43,085 nucleotides of DNA from Sulfurimonas sp. (GCA_027063505.1 JAMORO010000013.1:1-43085), one strand, 5' to 3'. Positions 7,938 to 16,604 are shown, counted from the stretch's first letter. Notes: a model not told the origin generated them from the sequence alone. Program-made: numbers and translations.

Positions 7938-8523
7938 CATTAAGTAAAAAGACTCCAAAATTTCTGTGGGGTTTGTTGATAGTGTTTATATTTGTAAACA
8001 CTACCTCTTTAAAACCACAACTCTCCACGATTTCACAAAGCTCTTTTTTATCAAAACCAAAGTGAAACACTCCACTATTATCTGAATGAAATGTTCCATC
8101 TTCAAGTTCTAAATCAGCAATAGCGATAAAACCATTCTCTTTAAGATTATTTTTTATACTCATGAAGAAAGCCTTTAAATCTTCTATATGATGCAGTGTC
8201 ATGGAACTTACTATACCATCAAACTTCTGCTTGAGAGGATCTTTTACTATATCTTGGCAGATCGCTTCTATATGAAGCTTTGGAGTGTTTTTCTCTTGGA
8301 GTTTCTCTAGCATACTTTGAGACATATCAACACCTGATACCTTGGCAACACTTTTTGCTATCTCAAATCCTAAGAGTCCTGTACCTACTCCAAAATCCAT
8401 AATATGCATATCTTTTGTAAGTGTAAATCTCTCTTTTATAGCATCTGCTATAGTCTGTGCACCGTTAACTCTGATGTCACCTTTGTCCCAATCTTTTGCT
8501 CTTGTCTGAAAATGATCTTTCAT
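7927..8523 (-). CDS. Class I SAM-dependent methyltransferase
   Basis: This 198-residue protein has the Rossmann-type SAM-binding core. Motif I is MDFGVGTGLLGFEIA (residues about 42-56), followed by the acidic strand end in VSGVDMSQSMLE. A motif near residue 90 has an acidic residue after a strand (AICQDIV), and FDGIVSSMTLHHIED matches motifs IV to post-IV of the UbiE/SmtA-type group. The substrate is unknown. It starts 3 bases after the MBL hydrolase gene and is probably its operon partner. The terminal codons overlap the convergent thioesterase gene. Confidence 0.85.
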   Translation of the reverse strand: MKDHFQTRAKDWDKGDIRVNGAQTIADAIKERFTLTKDMHIMDFGVGTGLLGFEIAKSVAKVSGVDMSQSMLEKLQEKNTPKLHIEAICQDIVKDPLKQKFDGIVSSMTLHHIEDLKAFFMSIKNNLKENGFIAIADLELEDGTFHSDNSGVFHFGFDKKELCEIVESCGFKEVVFTNINTINKPHRNFGVFLLNAKV

Positions 8524-8526
8524 TAC

Positions 8527-9120
8527 TTACAGTCCTCGTATCCAGTAGTCAGCATTTCTCTGCTCCTGTTTTATTGTTGTTGTACCACCATGTCCGGGAT
8601 AGATAGTTTTGTCAAAGTCTAGAAGTTTAAAACGCTCTAAGGATGCTCTCATATCACTAGGACTAGAGAGTGGAAAGTCAGTGCGACCGATACTTCTCTC
8701 AAAGATAAAGTCACCACTAAACATAGCATCACCTATCTCAATAGTTGAACATCCAGGACAGTGACCAGGGAAGTGACGAAACTTCACCTTTATACCATCA
8801 AAGTCAAGCTCTTCATCTCCATCTATAGCGACATCAGGGAGAGAGGGTGGAAGGTCTGGCATCCAAGAGCTATCTTGCATAAGAGGAATATCATCTTTTG
8901 GTGCGTAGAGTTTAATGCCTAATCTTTTTTGGAGTTCACTGTTAGACCAGACATGATCAAAATGTCCATGAGTATTGAGTATAGCTACCGGATTTGTAAT
9001 GTTTTGTAAAACCCACTCGGTTGCATCAACCCCTGGATCAATGATAAAATCTTTACCATCTATAGTAGCAATGTAGCAGTTTGTTTGGTAAACTCCCATT
9101 GGTTGTGCTTTTATAGTCAT
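8527..9120 (-). CDS. MBL-fold metallo-hydrolase, glyoxalase II-like
   Basis: A 197-residue metallo-beta-lactamase fold enzyme. The metal ligands are visible: HGHFDH at residues 51-56 (H51, H53, D55, H56), H120 in HFPGHCPGC, D137 in FSGDFIF and H177 in YPGHGG. All ligands for a two-metal centre are present. The compact length and the ERSIGRTDFP stretch resemble the glyoxalase II-like (GloB/YcbL type) subgroup, which hydrolyses thioesters such as S-lactoylglutathione or related metabolites. Because Campylobacterota often lack glutathione, the physiological substrate is uncertain. It is the first gene of a two-gene minus-strand unit with the methyltransferase. Confidence 0.88.
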   Translation of the reverse strand: MTIKAQPMGVYQTNCYIATIDGKDFIIDPGVDATEWVLQNITNPVAILNTHGHFDHVWSNSELQKRLGIKLYAPKDDIPLMQDSSWMPDLPPSLPDVAIDGDEELDFDGIKVKFRHFPGHCPGCSTIEIGDAMFSGDFIFERSIGRTDFPLSSPSDMRASLERFKLLDFDKTIYPGHGGTTTIKQEQRNADYWIRGL

Positions 9121-9161
9121 AATTCATCTCTTTTTTAGCCGGATTATAGCATTATTAGAGC

Positions 9162-9980
9162 ATGAATTTTTATAAAACATTAGAGCTAATTTTAAGAACT
9201 AAACTCCCTTGTACAAAAATCGATCTATTTGAAGAGTTTTATACACACTATAAGAGTGGCGGTGTTGTCTTTGAAGAGAGTTATGTTACTAAATCTTTTA
9301 GTGAACCCTCTTATGTAGGAGTATGTGAAGTTATAAGTCCAAAAGATGTTCCCAAACGGAAAAATCTTACTGCCAGAGATGGACAGATAAACCTACTACA
9401 TGCTGTTGCTCATATTGAGTACTCGGCGATTGACTTGGCTCTTGATGCTGCTTATAGATTTCAAGGTTTACCAAAACAGTATTATGATGATTGGCTCGAG
9501 GTTGCAGATGATGAGATACGGCACTTTTTAATGTTAGAAAAACTACTTGGTGAACTTGATGCTAAGTACAGTGATGTCGCCGTGCATAATGCACTTTTTG
9601 AAGCGAGTCAAAATACAGAAGACTCCTTCTTAGAGAGAATGGCAGTAGTCCCTCGGTACTTAGAAGCAAATGGCTTGGATGCTACACCGATGATACTCAA
9701 GAAGTTGAAAAAATTACCTAAAAATGAGATGGTGAGTAAAATAGTAGAGACTTTAGAAGTAATACTTCAAGAGGAAGTGGAGCATGTCAAAAAAGGGGAT
9801 GTTTGGTTTAGGTTTGCCTGTAGAGAAAAAAATCTTGATACAGAGGTCTTTTTTGAGATAATAGAGAAGTATTATCCTCGTGGTTTTTTAAGACCAGATA
9901 ACTTAAACTTAGAGGCACGAAAAGAGGCTGGCTTCTCATGCTCTGAACTTAAGACTATGGCTAAAAGAGAGGTCTGTTAG
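9162..9980 (+). CDS. DUF455-family ferritin-like protein
   Basis: A 272-residue protein matching the DUF455 family of ferritin-like four-helix proteins. Carboxylate-bridged metal ligands are suggested by AHIEYSAIDLALD (H84, E86), DDEIRHFLML (E118, H121), SFLERM (E157) and EEVEHVKKGDVWF (E204/E207, H208). That gives the paired ExxH pattern of a di-iron site. The biochemical function of the family is not established as far as I know; oxidase, hydroxylase or iron handling are possible. The gene is alone on the plus strand, and its stop overlaps that of the convergent mini-cytochrome gene in the sequence TTAG. Confidence 0.8.
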   Translation: MNFYKTLELILRTKLPCTKIDLFEEFYTHYKSGGVVFEESYVTKSFSEPSYVGVCEVISPKDVPKRKNLTARDGQINLLHAVAHIEYSAIDLALDAAYRFQGLPKQYYDDWLEVADDEIRHFLMLEKLLGELDAKYSDVAVHNALFEASQNTEDSFLERMAVVPRYLEANGLDATPMILKKLKKLPKNEMVSKIVETLEVILQEEVEHVKKGDVWFRFACREKNLDTEVFFEIIEKYYPRGFLRPDNLNLEARKEAGFSCSELKTMAKREVC

Positions 9981-10255
9981 TTCTTCTCTTCATACTTATA
10001 GTATATTTTATTAAGATATCTTGAGACATCAAGTGTCTCATCATCAAACCATCCTGCATCATTTGCAAGCTGGCAGGCTTGTACTGAGGTGTGAAGTTTT
10101 GTAAAGTTTTTTTTAGGAGTTGGTTTAAAATCTTCTTTATTATGGCAAGACATACACTCTGCCTCTTTTATCATCTCTTTTGCTTCTTCATTAGCGAAGA
10201 GTGTAATATTTGTTACAATTAATAAATAAGAGATCATAGTTGTAATTTTTAACAT
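9977..10255 (-). CDS. Small exported c-type cytochrome-like protein
   Basis: A 92-residue protein with an N-terminal hydrophobic signal (residues 5-21, cleavage near LFA-NEE) and one haem attachment motif CMSCH at residues 34-38. After the motif there is no methionine at all. The only later histidine is H55, so the sixth haem ligand is either H55 or absent. An extra Cys sits at residue 61. Such tiny monohaem proteins are periplasmic electron carriers or sensors in Campylobacterota. The start at 10255 has a good ribosome site (AAGGA, 8 bases away). It diverges from nadE and converges on the DUF455 gene. Confidence 0.8.
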   Translation of the reverse strand: MLKITTMISYLLIVTNITLFANEEAKEMIKEAECMSCHNKEDFKPTPKKNFTKLHTSVQACQLANDAGWFDDETLDVSRYLNKIYYKYEEKN

Positions 10256-10336
10256 TATGTATCCTTTTAACTATTAGTTATTATTATACAATGGTAATAT
10301 CTTTACCTTAAATACAAATTTGTTACGAACTTTAGT

Positions 10337-10342
10337 TATAAT
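10337..10342 (+). promoter_or_regulatory. -10 box upstream of nadE
   Basis: A consensus TATAAT lies 40 bases before the nadE start in the 126-base divergent intergenic region shared with the mini-cytochrome gene. The region is AT-rich without a clear -35 box. The resulting leader is about 30 bases and has no good Shine-Dalgarno sequence before the nadE ATG. Confidence 0.5.
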
Positions 10343-10381
10343 TTAAATCGTTAATAAAATATAAAGGTTTATACTAGTCAC

Positions 10382-11188
10382 ATGAGTAAATATGGACAGA
10401 TAACAGATTTTTTAGAATGTTTTTTAGAAAACGAGGTCACAAAGACTGGTATAAAAAAAGTTGTAGTGGGTCTCTCTGGTGGTCTTGATTCAGCTGTTGT
10501 AGCTGTTTTAGCCCAGAGAGTTTTCCAAGAGAGGCTTTTATGTGTAAAGATGCCTTCACACTACTCTTCACAGAACTCTCTTGATGATGCAGATGAACTC
10601 TGTAGAGACTTTAACATAAACGCCATTACAGCATCTATAGAGCCGATGTTAAAGGCCTATGAAGTGATGAATCCTGACTTAGATAATCTAAGAAAAGGGA
10701 ACTTCTCTTCAAGAATGAGAATGGCAACACTTTTTGATCTAAGTGCAAAAGAGAATGCTCTTGTCTTAGGTACGAGTAATAAGAGTGAGTTGATGCTAGG
10801 ATATGGAACACTTTATGGAGATTTAGCTTCGGCGATAAACCCTATTGGGGATCTCTATAAGAGTGAAGTTTTTGAGTTAGCAGAGTACTTAGGTGTTACA
10901 AAAAGCATTATAAAAAAACCACCATCTGCAGATTTATGGGATGGGCAGAGTGATGAGGCTGACTTGGGTTATACCTATGCACAACTAGATCGTGCGATGA
11001 GACTCTATGTTGAAGAGAGACTCTCGGTAGAGGATATAGTTGCACAAGGTGTAGATAAAAAGATGCTAGATATGATTGTCAAACGAATTTTTAGAAATCA
11101 TTTTAAGCGAAAAATGCCGGTTATTGCTAAGTTAACAGCTAGAACTGTAAACCACGATTTTAATTATCCTAGAGATATAACTTTATAG
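10382..11188 (+). CDS. nadE: NH3-dependent NAD+ synthetase
   Basis: A 268-residue N-type ATP pyrophosphatase that adenylates deamido-NAD and amidates it with ammonia to NAD+, the last step of NAD synthesis. The pyrophosphate loop is SGGLDS (residues 32-37). LVLGTSNKSELMLGYGTLYGDLASAINPIGDLYKSEVF and the KKPPSADLWDGQSDEADLGYTY segment are typical NadE motifs that form the active site and dimer interface. There is no glutaminase domain, so free ammonia is the expected donor. It heads a co-directional run with the aminotransferase (12-base gap) and lpxK. Confidence 0.95.
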   Translation: MSKYGQITDFLECFLENEVTKTGIKKVVVGLSGGLDSAVVAVLAQRVFQERLLCVKMPSHYSSQNSLDDADELCRDFNINAITASIEPMLKAYEVMNPDLDNLRKGNFSSRMRMATLFDLSAKENALVLGTSNKSELMLGYGTLYGDLASAINPIGDLYKSEVFELAEYLGVTKSIIKKPPSADLWDGQSDEADLGYTYAQLDRAMRLYVEERLSVEDIVAQGVDKKMLDMIVKRIFRNHFKRKMPVIAKLTARTVNHDFNYPRDITL

Positions 11189-11200
11189 AAGGAACAGAAG

Positions 11201-12331
11201 ATGAAAAGTTTAAAAATACCATTTAGTAAGTATGAGAGTTCACGTGATGCACACTCAAATGTCAGTGATGCTTTAGATGGCGAAGATATATGTCAAGTAG
11301 CAGAGTTAGAGAGTGAGTTTGCCTCTTATGTTGGAGCGGACTATGCACTTGCTACTTCACATGGTACATCTGCACTTCATTTAGCGATGTTAGCACTTGA
11401 CTTAAAACGCGGTGATAAAGTTGTATGTTCGGTTAATGCTTATCCAAATGTTCCAGAGGTTGTGCGTCACTTTGATGCTGAACCTGTTTTTATAGATATA
11501 GATGCAGACTCTTATAATATTAATCTTGATAAGTTAGAGACTTACTTAGAAGAGAACAGTAGTAAAAAACTAAAAGCGGTAGTTATTACACATCTTGGTG
11601 GGGCTACAGTTGATCTTGAACGTGTTTATAAAATGGGTAAAACTTATGGAGTAAAAATTGTTGAAGATGCTTGTGATGCTCTGGGTGCGACTTATAAAGA
11701 GCAAAAAATTGGCTCTACAGGTGCAGATATAGTCTGTTTTAACTTCTCACCACATCTTAAGAAAAACATCTGTAATGGTGGTATGCTTGTAACGAATGAT
11801 GATGAGATTATGGAACGTGCTCGCCTTCTTGCAAATCATGCGATAGTGAGAGACGAAGACTCTTTGGAGTATATTTATGATGTAGTAGATATTGGGAATG
11901 ATTACTCTTTAAGTGAGCTAAATGCTGCCTATATCCGTGCAAATGTAATGGATCAAGATACAAATATAAAACGCCAACAAGAGATAGCAGCGATGTACTC
12001 AAAAGAGCTTGATGGGGTAAGCCATGTTACTATTCCAAATATGGAAAATATAGAAAACTCTTTCTCTCTTTATATCATTAAGATAGACAAAAACCGTGAC
12101 TCATTTGCTGTTGAGCTTAGAGATGCTGGTGTTGGGACTGGACTTCACTATATTCCACTACACCTTCTCTCTTACTATAAGTCTAAGTATGCACTTCGTG
12201 TGAATGATTATCCGGTTGCACTTCGTTCTTATCAGCAAGTTCTCTCTCTTCCTATCTACTCAAACATGAGTGATAGTGAAGTGAAAACTGTTATCTCTAA
12301 AATCAAGTCTATAGCTAAAATAAGAGTATAA
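11201..12331 (+). CDS. DegT/DnrJ/EryC1/StrS-family PLP aminotransferase
   Basis: A 376-residue fold-type I aminotransferase of the sugar-aminotransferase family. Typical stretches are YALATSHGTSALHLAMLAL (phosphate-binding start), FIDIDADSYNIN, VEDACDALGATY (Asp pairing with the pyridine nitrogen) and NFSPHLKKNICNGG, where Lys188 should form the Schiff base. The C-terminal half has GVGTGLHYIPLHL, matching the usual active-site loop. These enzymes aminate keto-sugars for surface glycans. The position before lpxK suggests a lipopolysaccharide or lipid A-related role, but the substrate is unknown. A ribosome site (AAGGAA) lies before the ATG. Confidence 0.88.
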   Translation: MKSLKIPFSKYESSRDAHSNVSDALDGEDICQVAELESEFASYVGADYALATSHGTSALHLAMLALDLKRGDKVVCSVNAYPNVPEVVRHFDAEPVFIDIDADSYNINLDKLETYLEENSSKKLKAVVITHLGGATVDLERVYKMGKTYGVKIVEDACDALGATYKEQKIGSTGADIVCFNFSPHLKKNICNGGMLVTNDDEIMERARLLANHAIVRDEDSLEYIYDVVDIGNDYSLSELNAAYIRANVMDQDTNIKRQQEIAAMYSKELDGVSHVTIPNMENIENSFSLYIIKIDKNRDSFAVELRDAGVGTGLHYIPLHLLSYYKSKYALRVNDYPVALRSYQQVLSLPIYSNMSDSEVKTVISKIKSIAKIRV

Positions 12332-12337
12332 ACTCAC

Positions 12338-13222
12338 TTGAAAAAAGCAGTAGTATTTTGGGTTGAAGCATACTTTTACAACCCAACTCTGCTGCAAAAA
12401 CTTCTCTCTTTTCTCCTTCTCCCCTTAAGTTATCTCTACTGTTTTGTTATGTGGCTTCGATATAAGTCAAAAACGCCTGAAGATTTTGGTGTGAAGATAG
12501 TTGGCGTTGGAAACCTCAGTGTTGGAGGGAGTGGTAAAACACCACTTGTTACAGCCTTAGCATTGAATGAACCTAATGCAGCAGTTATTCTTCGTGGATA
12601 TGGGCGAGAGTCACAAGGACTCTATGTTGTAAAAAATAGAGAAGAAATCTTATGTGATGTGAGTGTGAGTGGTGATGAGGCGATGATCTATGCACATAAA
12701 CTTCCAAACGCTATTGTAATAGTAAGTGAAGATAGAAAAGTAGCGATTCGAAAAGCTAAAGAGATGGGTGTCTCTACTATCTTTTTAGATGATGCATACT
12801 CTAAACATGACATAAAAAAGCTAGATATTCTTATAGAAGTGAAGAGTAAAAATAGTGCTTGCTTACCAGCTGGACCCTTTCGTGAGAGACTTTGGAGAGG
12901 AAAAGAGGTTCTTGTTTTAGAAGATGGAGTCGACTTTAAACGCCATGTGACACTTGTAGATGAAACTTCAAAAATGTCTTTAGTAACGGCCATAGCACGG
13001 CCACAGCGTTTAAATGAGTTCCTTCCAGACGTTGTGAGTAAAAACTACTTTCCTGACCATCACTCTTTTAGAAAAGAGGAGTTAGAAGCTATCTTAAAAC
13101 GAGACAACGCTGAGTCACTTTTAGTAACTTACAAAGATTATGTAAAAGTAAAAGATTTTGGACTGAGACTCTCTCTTTTAGACTTAGATGTGACTCTTGG
13201 TGAAAAAATAATAAAGCAGTAA
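12338..13222 (+). CDS. lpxK: Tetraacyldisaccharide 4'-kinase (lipid A synthesis)
   Basis: A 294-residue LpxK, which phosphorylates the 4' position of the lipid A disaccharide precursor at the inner membrane. It has an N-terminal hydrophobic anchor (residues about 20-40), a P-loop GNLSVGGSGKTP (about 60-71), the RGYGR motif (about 88-92) and SGDEAMIYAHK. It is shorter than the enterobacterial enzyme (about 328), mainly in the C-terminal part. The start is TTG 12338, six bases after the aminotransferase stop. It is co-transcribed with nadE and the aminotransferase by position. Confidence 0.92.
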   Translation: MKKAVVFWVEAYFYNPTLLQKLLSFLLLPLSYLYCFVMWLRYKSKTPEDFGVKIVGVGNLSVGGSGKTPLVTALALNEPNAAVILRGYGRESQGLYVVKNREEILCDVSVSGDEAMIYAHKLPNAIVIVSEDRKVAIRKAKEMGVSTIFLDDAYSKHDIKKLDILIEVKSKNSACLPAGPFRERLWRGKEVLVLEDGVDFKRHVTLVDETSKMSLVTAIARPQRLNEFLPDVVSKNYFPDHHSFRKEELEAILKRDNAESLLVTYKDYVKVKDFGLRLSLLDLDVTLGEKIIKQ

Positions 13223-13273
13223 ATAAGAAAGTTCTTGATATAATTAAATATTATACATATTTAAGGAATTTTT

Positions 13274-15361
13274 TTGTTTAAAAACATTTTTCTATCTTCT
13301 TTACTCTTAGTCACTACCTCTTTTGCCTTTGATACTCGTACACATGTTTGGGTTGCACAAGAGATAATCAATGATTTAAATGATTCCAAATTAACAATTG
13401 AACCATTTGGTGCGTTTGAAGTAGATGCTGAAAAAGTAGATGCAATTTTAAACAACCAAAAAGTATTTCGCATGGGAAACATCGGCCCTGATGGTTTTCC
13501 TGATGTTATCGCAGGTCAAGTGACTGTTCATCCTGGTCTTGAAGATGGTCTCATAGATGATGAATCAACAGAGATTACACATGGATGGAAGAGTGATGAG
13601 TGGTTTAAATGGGTTATAGAGAAGGCCCAGACTCCAAAAGAGAAAGCCTTTGCTTATGGTTTTTTACTTCATGGTGCCTCAGATACTTTCGCACACACCT
13701 ATGTAAATATGTACTCAGGTGACATCTTTGATATGAATGATGGTGAGACAGATGTTGAAAAACGCCATATCTTTTTAGAAAAGTTCATTAGTGATAGACT
13801 TCCTGCTTTTAAAGATGTAAATGGCAGAGAGATAGGGGAAGCTTGGGAACTAGTAGCCATTGATGATGAACTTCCTATTAGCTTTATAAAATCAACACTC
13901 CTTATGAATGAAGAGGTAGCCGAGCAATATGCACTCTCAGGAACAGCTTCTTACTTGAAAATGATGTATGATTTTAGAGAAAAAGTGGCATCGCTTGATG
14001 ATGAAGATACAAAAGAGACTATAGAAACAGACTTAGCAGAGGCGGATGAGGAGTGTGACACTTCATGGTACCCTGGAAAATACCTTCTCTCTATATTTCA
14101 GGATAAAGATGAAGCTTGTAATACAAAAGATTACTTAAAAGCTAAACTAGCAAAGCTTGAAAACCTTGGTCTGCAAAAGTATAGTTTTAAAAAAGCATGG
14201 CTTGCTAAAATAGATAATGCCATTGATGCTTATATAAAAACAAGTTCAAGAATGTCACAGCAGTTTATGCTGGTGAGTGGTGATAGTTATGGAGAACTTA
14301 CTGAGTGGATCAAATGTTACTCTTCAGCCTTTAGTGATCCTACAACAGTCGTCTCCTCTTCTGTTGCACAGACATGTAAACTCTCAAATGAATTAAACGA
14401 AAAACTCTCTTTTTTAGATGATGTAAAAGCAAAACTTGATTTTACTGCTTTGAGTGCTTTAAAGTCTAAAGTGAATGGAGTGAGCGAATCACTTGGAGAT
14501 GAGATAGTAGATTTAGTGAGTGTAGCAGCTCTTGAAGTTATCTTAGTCAAAGAGAAAGATGTTAGCGAAGCAGATTTAAATGAGCAGTTTTCTATAGATG
14601 ATAGTGATAAACATCTTTTAAAGATAGATGATATTGCTAGTCGTGTAAAAACTGAGATGTGGTATGACAGTGTAAAGGGTGAGTTAAATCCAAAAGAGTA
14701 TCATGTCCTCTATAATGCTGTTGTTTTAGCAAAGCTTGCACTTCTATCTCCAAGTCAGTTAAATGAGCTGATTTACCGTGCAAATTTAGAAGATACTTAT
14801 AGATATAACAATGAAGAGAGTTTCTCTTTTATGTTTAATGCTATTAAGACGATAGATGGAAACCATCAGTGGTTAACTGAAGCACCACCATACCCTAGAG
14901 TTGAAGGTTTTGAAGATACTACGACATATCTCTATGGATATGAAAATAGTGCTACCTTTGGTTGGAAACTATTTTCAGTTGAAGAGTTAAGAGTGGGTGT
15001 TTTTAACAAGATATTTAAAGGTCCTTTAGCCTTGGGTTTAGAGACACCAACGAAGATAAATTTTAGTAAACTTCTATCTAAATCCTATCCTTATGTAAGC
15101 TGTGAACGAAATCCATTTCCAAATGGTATCACTGATAAAAGTTGTTTAGAGCATGATGATAGTAATGAAACAGATACAACTGTAGATGAGGAGAGTGAAG
15201 ATTCTAAGAGTATTCTTGATACAATTATTGAGTATTTAAAATCACTGATAGAAGAGTACTTTAAATCACTTGTTGGTTCTGAAAATATAATTACTATTGA
15301 AGAGAGTGATAATGGTGTTGAGATGACAACAACTATCCCAAAAGATGGCATAGAGCTTTAG
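13274..15361 (+). CDS. Exported protein with zinc-dependent phospholipase C-like domain
   Basis: A 695-residue protein starting at TTG 13274 (AAGGA upstream), with a signal peptide ending near SFA-F (residue 18). The mature N-terminus has THVWVAQEI (H24), GNIGPDGFPD (D73, D77), an H86, THGWKSDEW (H103) and LLHGASDTFAHTY (H133, D137, H141). This spacing of His/Asp resembles the zinc-dependent phospholipase C / S1-P1-like family (PF00882 type), which uses a tri-zinc site. The remaining roughly 500 residues are acidic, mostly helical by appearance, and not recognisable. A short Cys pair lies near the C-terminus. It may hydrolyse phospholipids or another phosphodiester outside the cell; this is inference. 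It is followed 9 bases later by a lipoprotein gene. Confidence 0.65.
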   Translation: MFKNIFLSSLLLVTTSFAFDTRTHVWVAQEIINDLNDSKLTIEPFGAFEVDAEKVDAILNNQKVFRMGNIGPDGFPDVIAGQVTVHPGLEDGLIDDESTEITHGWKSDEWFKWVIEKAQTPKEKAFAYGFLLHGASDTFAHTYVNMYSGDIFDMNDGETDVEKRHIFLEKFISDRLPAFKDVNGREIGEAWELVAIDDELPISFIKSTLLMNEEVAEQYALSGTASYLKMMYDFREKVASLDDEDTKETIETDLAEADEECDTSWYPGKYLLSIFQDKDEACNTKDYLKAKLAKLENLGLQKYSFKKAWLAKIDNAIDAYIKTSSRMSQQFMLVSGDSYGELTEWIKCYSSAFSDPTTVVSSSVAQTCKLSNELNEKLSFLDDVKAKLDFTALSALKSKVNGVSESLGDEIVDLVSVAALEVILVKEKDVSEADLNEQFSIDDSDKHLLKIDDIASRVKTEMWYDSVKGELNPKEYHVLYNAVVLAKLALLSPSQLNELIYRANLEDTYRYNNEESFSFMFNAIKTIDGNHQWLTEAPPYPRVEGFEDTTTYLYGYENSATFGWKLFSVEELRVGVFNKIFKGPLALGLETPTKINFSKLLSKSYPYVSCERNPFPNGITDKSCLEHDDSNETDTTVDEESEDSKSILDTIIEYLKSLIEEYFKSLVGSENIITIEESDNGVEMTTTIPKDGIEL

Positions 15362-15370
15362 GAGTAAGAG

Positions 15371-15643
15371 ATGAAAACAATACTAATAATATTAATGGCC
15401 CTACTATTTTCCGCCTGCCAAGAGAGTTCCAATGAGACTACTAATACTACAACAGTGCTAATAGAGACAGAATCACCTCAAAAAATAGAGATGCAACTCA
15501 ACAAAACTTACAGACTGAAAAAAGGTGATAGACTTGTAAGCATCACTGAAAATCCAGTTGTGAAAATCATAAAAAATGTACAAGATGATAGGACTGATAT
15601 CATACTCCTTGAGGGTGAAGCTGAGATTATAGTAGCAAAATAG
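15371..15643 (+). CDS. Small lipoprotein, function unknown
   Basis: A 90-residue protein with a lipoprotein signal: a hydrophobic stretch followed by LLFSAC, the cysteine at residue 16 being the lipidation site. A Ser/Thr/Asn linker follows, then a compact domain rich in beta-type residues (about residues 35-90). A good AGGAG ribosome site lies before the ATG, 9 bases after the phospholipase-like gene, so the two are probably one operon. No family is recognised. A helper or anchor role for the exported upstream enzyme is possible but unsupported. Confidence 0.65.
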   Translation: MKTILIILMALLFSACQESSNETTNTTTVLIETESPQKIEMQLNKTYRLKKGDRLVSITENPVVKIIKNVQDDRTDIILLEGEAEIIVAK

Positions 15644-15709
15644 TTACTTTAATTATCCTAGTTATACCCCATAATTTCCCACTTTATAAAAAAACAATCC
15701 AAAATTAGA

Positions 15710-15715
15710 TAAAAT
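15710..15715 (+). promoter_or_regulatory. -10 box for the argB-hem operon
   Basis: TAAAAT at 15710-15715 follows an AT-rich region with A- and T-runs, about 35 bases before the argB start. It would head a long co-directional operon running to hemC. Confidence 0.4.
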
Positions 15716-15750
15716 AGCAAAATTATTACCTAGTACAAGAGGATATTTTA

Positions 15751-16602
15751 TTGCAAGCAAAAATAGAAACAGTTAAAACACTACTCGATGCTCTTCCATT
15801 TATAAAAGAGTTTCGTAAAGAGATAGTCGTTATTAAGTATGGTGGTTCTGCACAAACTTCTCCACAACTCAAAGAGAAATTTGCTGAAGACATATTACTT
15901 ATGTACCTTGTGGGTATCAAGCCTGTTATCGTTCATGGTGGTGGTAAAAAAATTACAGAGATGCTTGATGCACTAAGTATTGATACAAAGTTTATTGAGG
16001 GGCAACGTGTTACAACAAAGGAAGTTATGCGTATTGCTGAGATGATACTCAGTGGTGAGATAAACAAAGAGATAGTCTCTCTTCTAAATTCACACTCTGC
16101 AAAAGCGATAGGTGTGAGTGGTAAAGATGCACACTTTATCACAGCTGAAGCGAAAGATTTTTCAAAATGGGGTCTTACTGGAAATATTACAAATGTGAAA
16201 GCTGATGTAGTATCTAACCTTATAAAAGAGGGCTTTATCCCTGTTATCGCTCCTATCGCTGCTGGTGAAGAGATGGGTCATCCTGGTTTTAATATAAATG
16301 CAGATCTTTGTGCTTCTTATGTAGCAAAAGCGATAGGTGCAAATAAAATCATCTTCTTAACAGATACGGCAGGTGTTTTAAACAGTGACAAAGAGCTTTT
16401 TACTTCACTTACAAGTGCAGAAGTAAAAGCCCTTAAAGAGGATGAGACTATCCATGGTGGAATGGTTCCAAAAGTAGATGCTTGTCTGGAGGCTATTGAG
16501 GGTGGTGTCGCAAAAGCACATATCATTGATGGACGCTTAGAGCACTCTATGCTTTTAGAACTCTTTACTTCTGAAGGTGTTGGGACTGAGATAGTTCAGT
16601 AG
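15751..16602 (+). CDS. argB: Acetylglutamate kinase
   Basis: A 283-residue amino acid kinase that phosphorylates N-acetylglutamate, the second step of arginine synthesis. Visible motifs are VVIKYGGSAQ (nucleotide-binding lysine and glycines), PVIVHGGGKKI (phosphate loop), IGVSGKDA, HPGFNINADLCASYVAKAIGA and GGMVPKVDACLEAIEGGV. The start is TTG 15751 with AGAGGA 8-13 bases upstream; no ATG fits as well. A hypothetical gene begins two bases after its end. argH, a later step of the same pathway, is at 26993. Confidence 0.96.
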   Translation: MQAKIETVKTLLDALPFIKEFRKEIVVIKYGGSAQTSPQLKEKFAEDILLMYLVGIKPVIVHGGGKKITEMLDALSIDTKFIEGQRVTTKEVMRIAEMILSGEINKEIVSLLNSHSAKAIGVSGKDAHFITAEAKDFSKWGLTGNITNVKADVVSNLIKEGFIPVIAPIAAGEEMGHPGFNINADLCASYVAKAIGANKIIFLTDTAGVLNSDKELFTSLTSAEVKALKEDETIHGGMVPKVDACLEAIEGGVAKAHIIDGRLEHSMLLELFTSEGVGTEIVQ

Positions 16603-16604
16603 AT

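Noticed and set aside
7927..8523. Considered CmoA, the partner of CmoB, for the nearby methyltransferase
   Set aside because: The protein is shorter than CmoA, lies on the opposite strand in an operon with an MBL hydrolase, and its motif regions fit a general UbiE/SmtA-type methyltransferase better.
10256..10381. tRNA, riboswitch or small RNA in the nadE upstream region
   Set aside because: No cloverleaf, conserved aptamer core or hairpin with T-run was found; the sequence looks like two divergent AT-rich promoters.
12688..12993. Minus-strand 101-codon frame inside lpxK
   Set aside because: It lies opposite conserved kinase sequence, has no ribosome site and gives Ser/Phe-rich translation typical of shadow frames.
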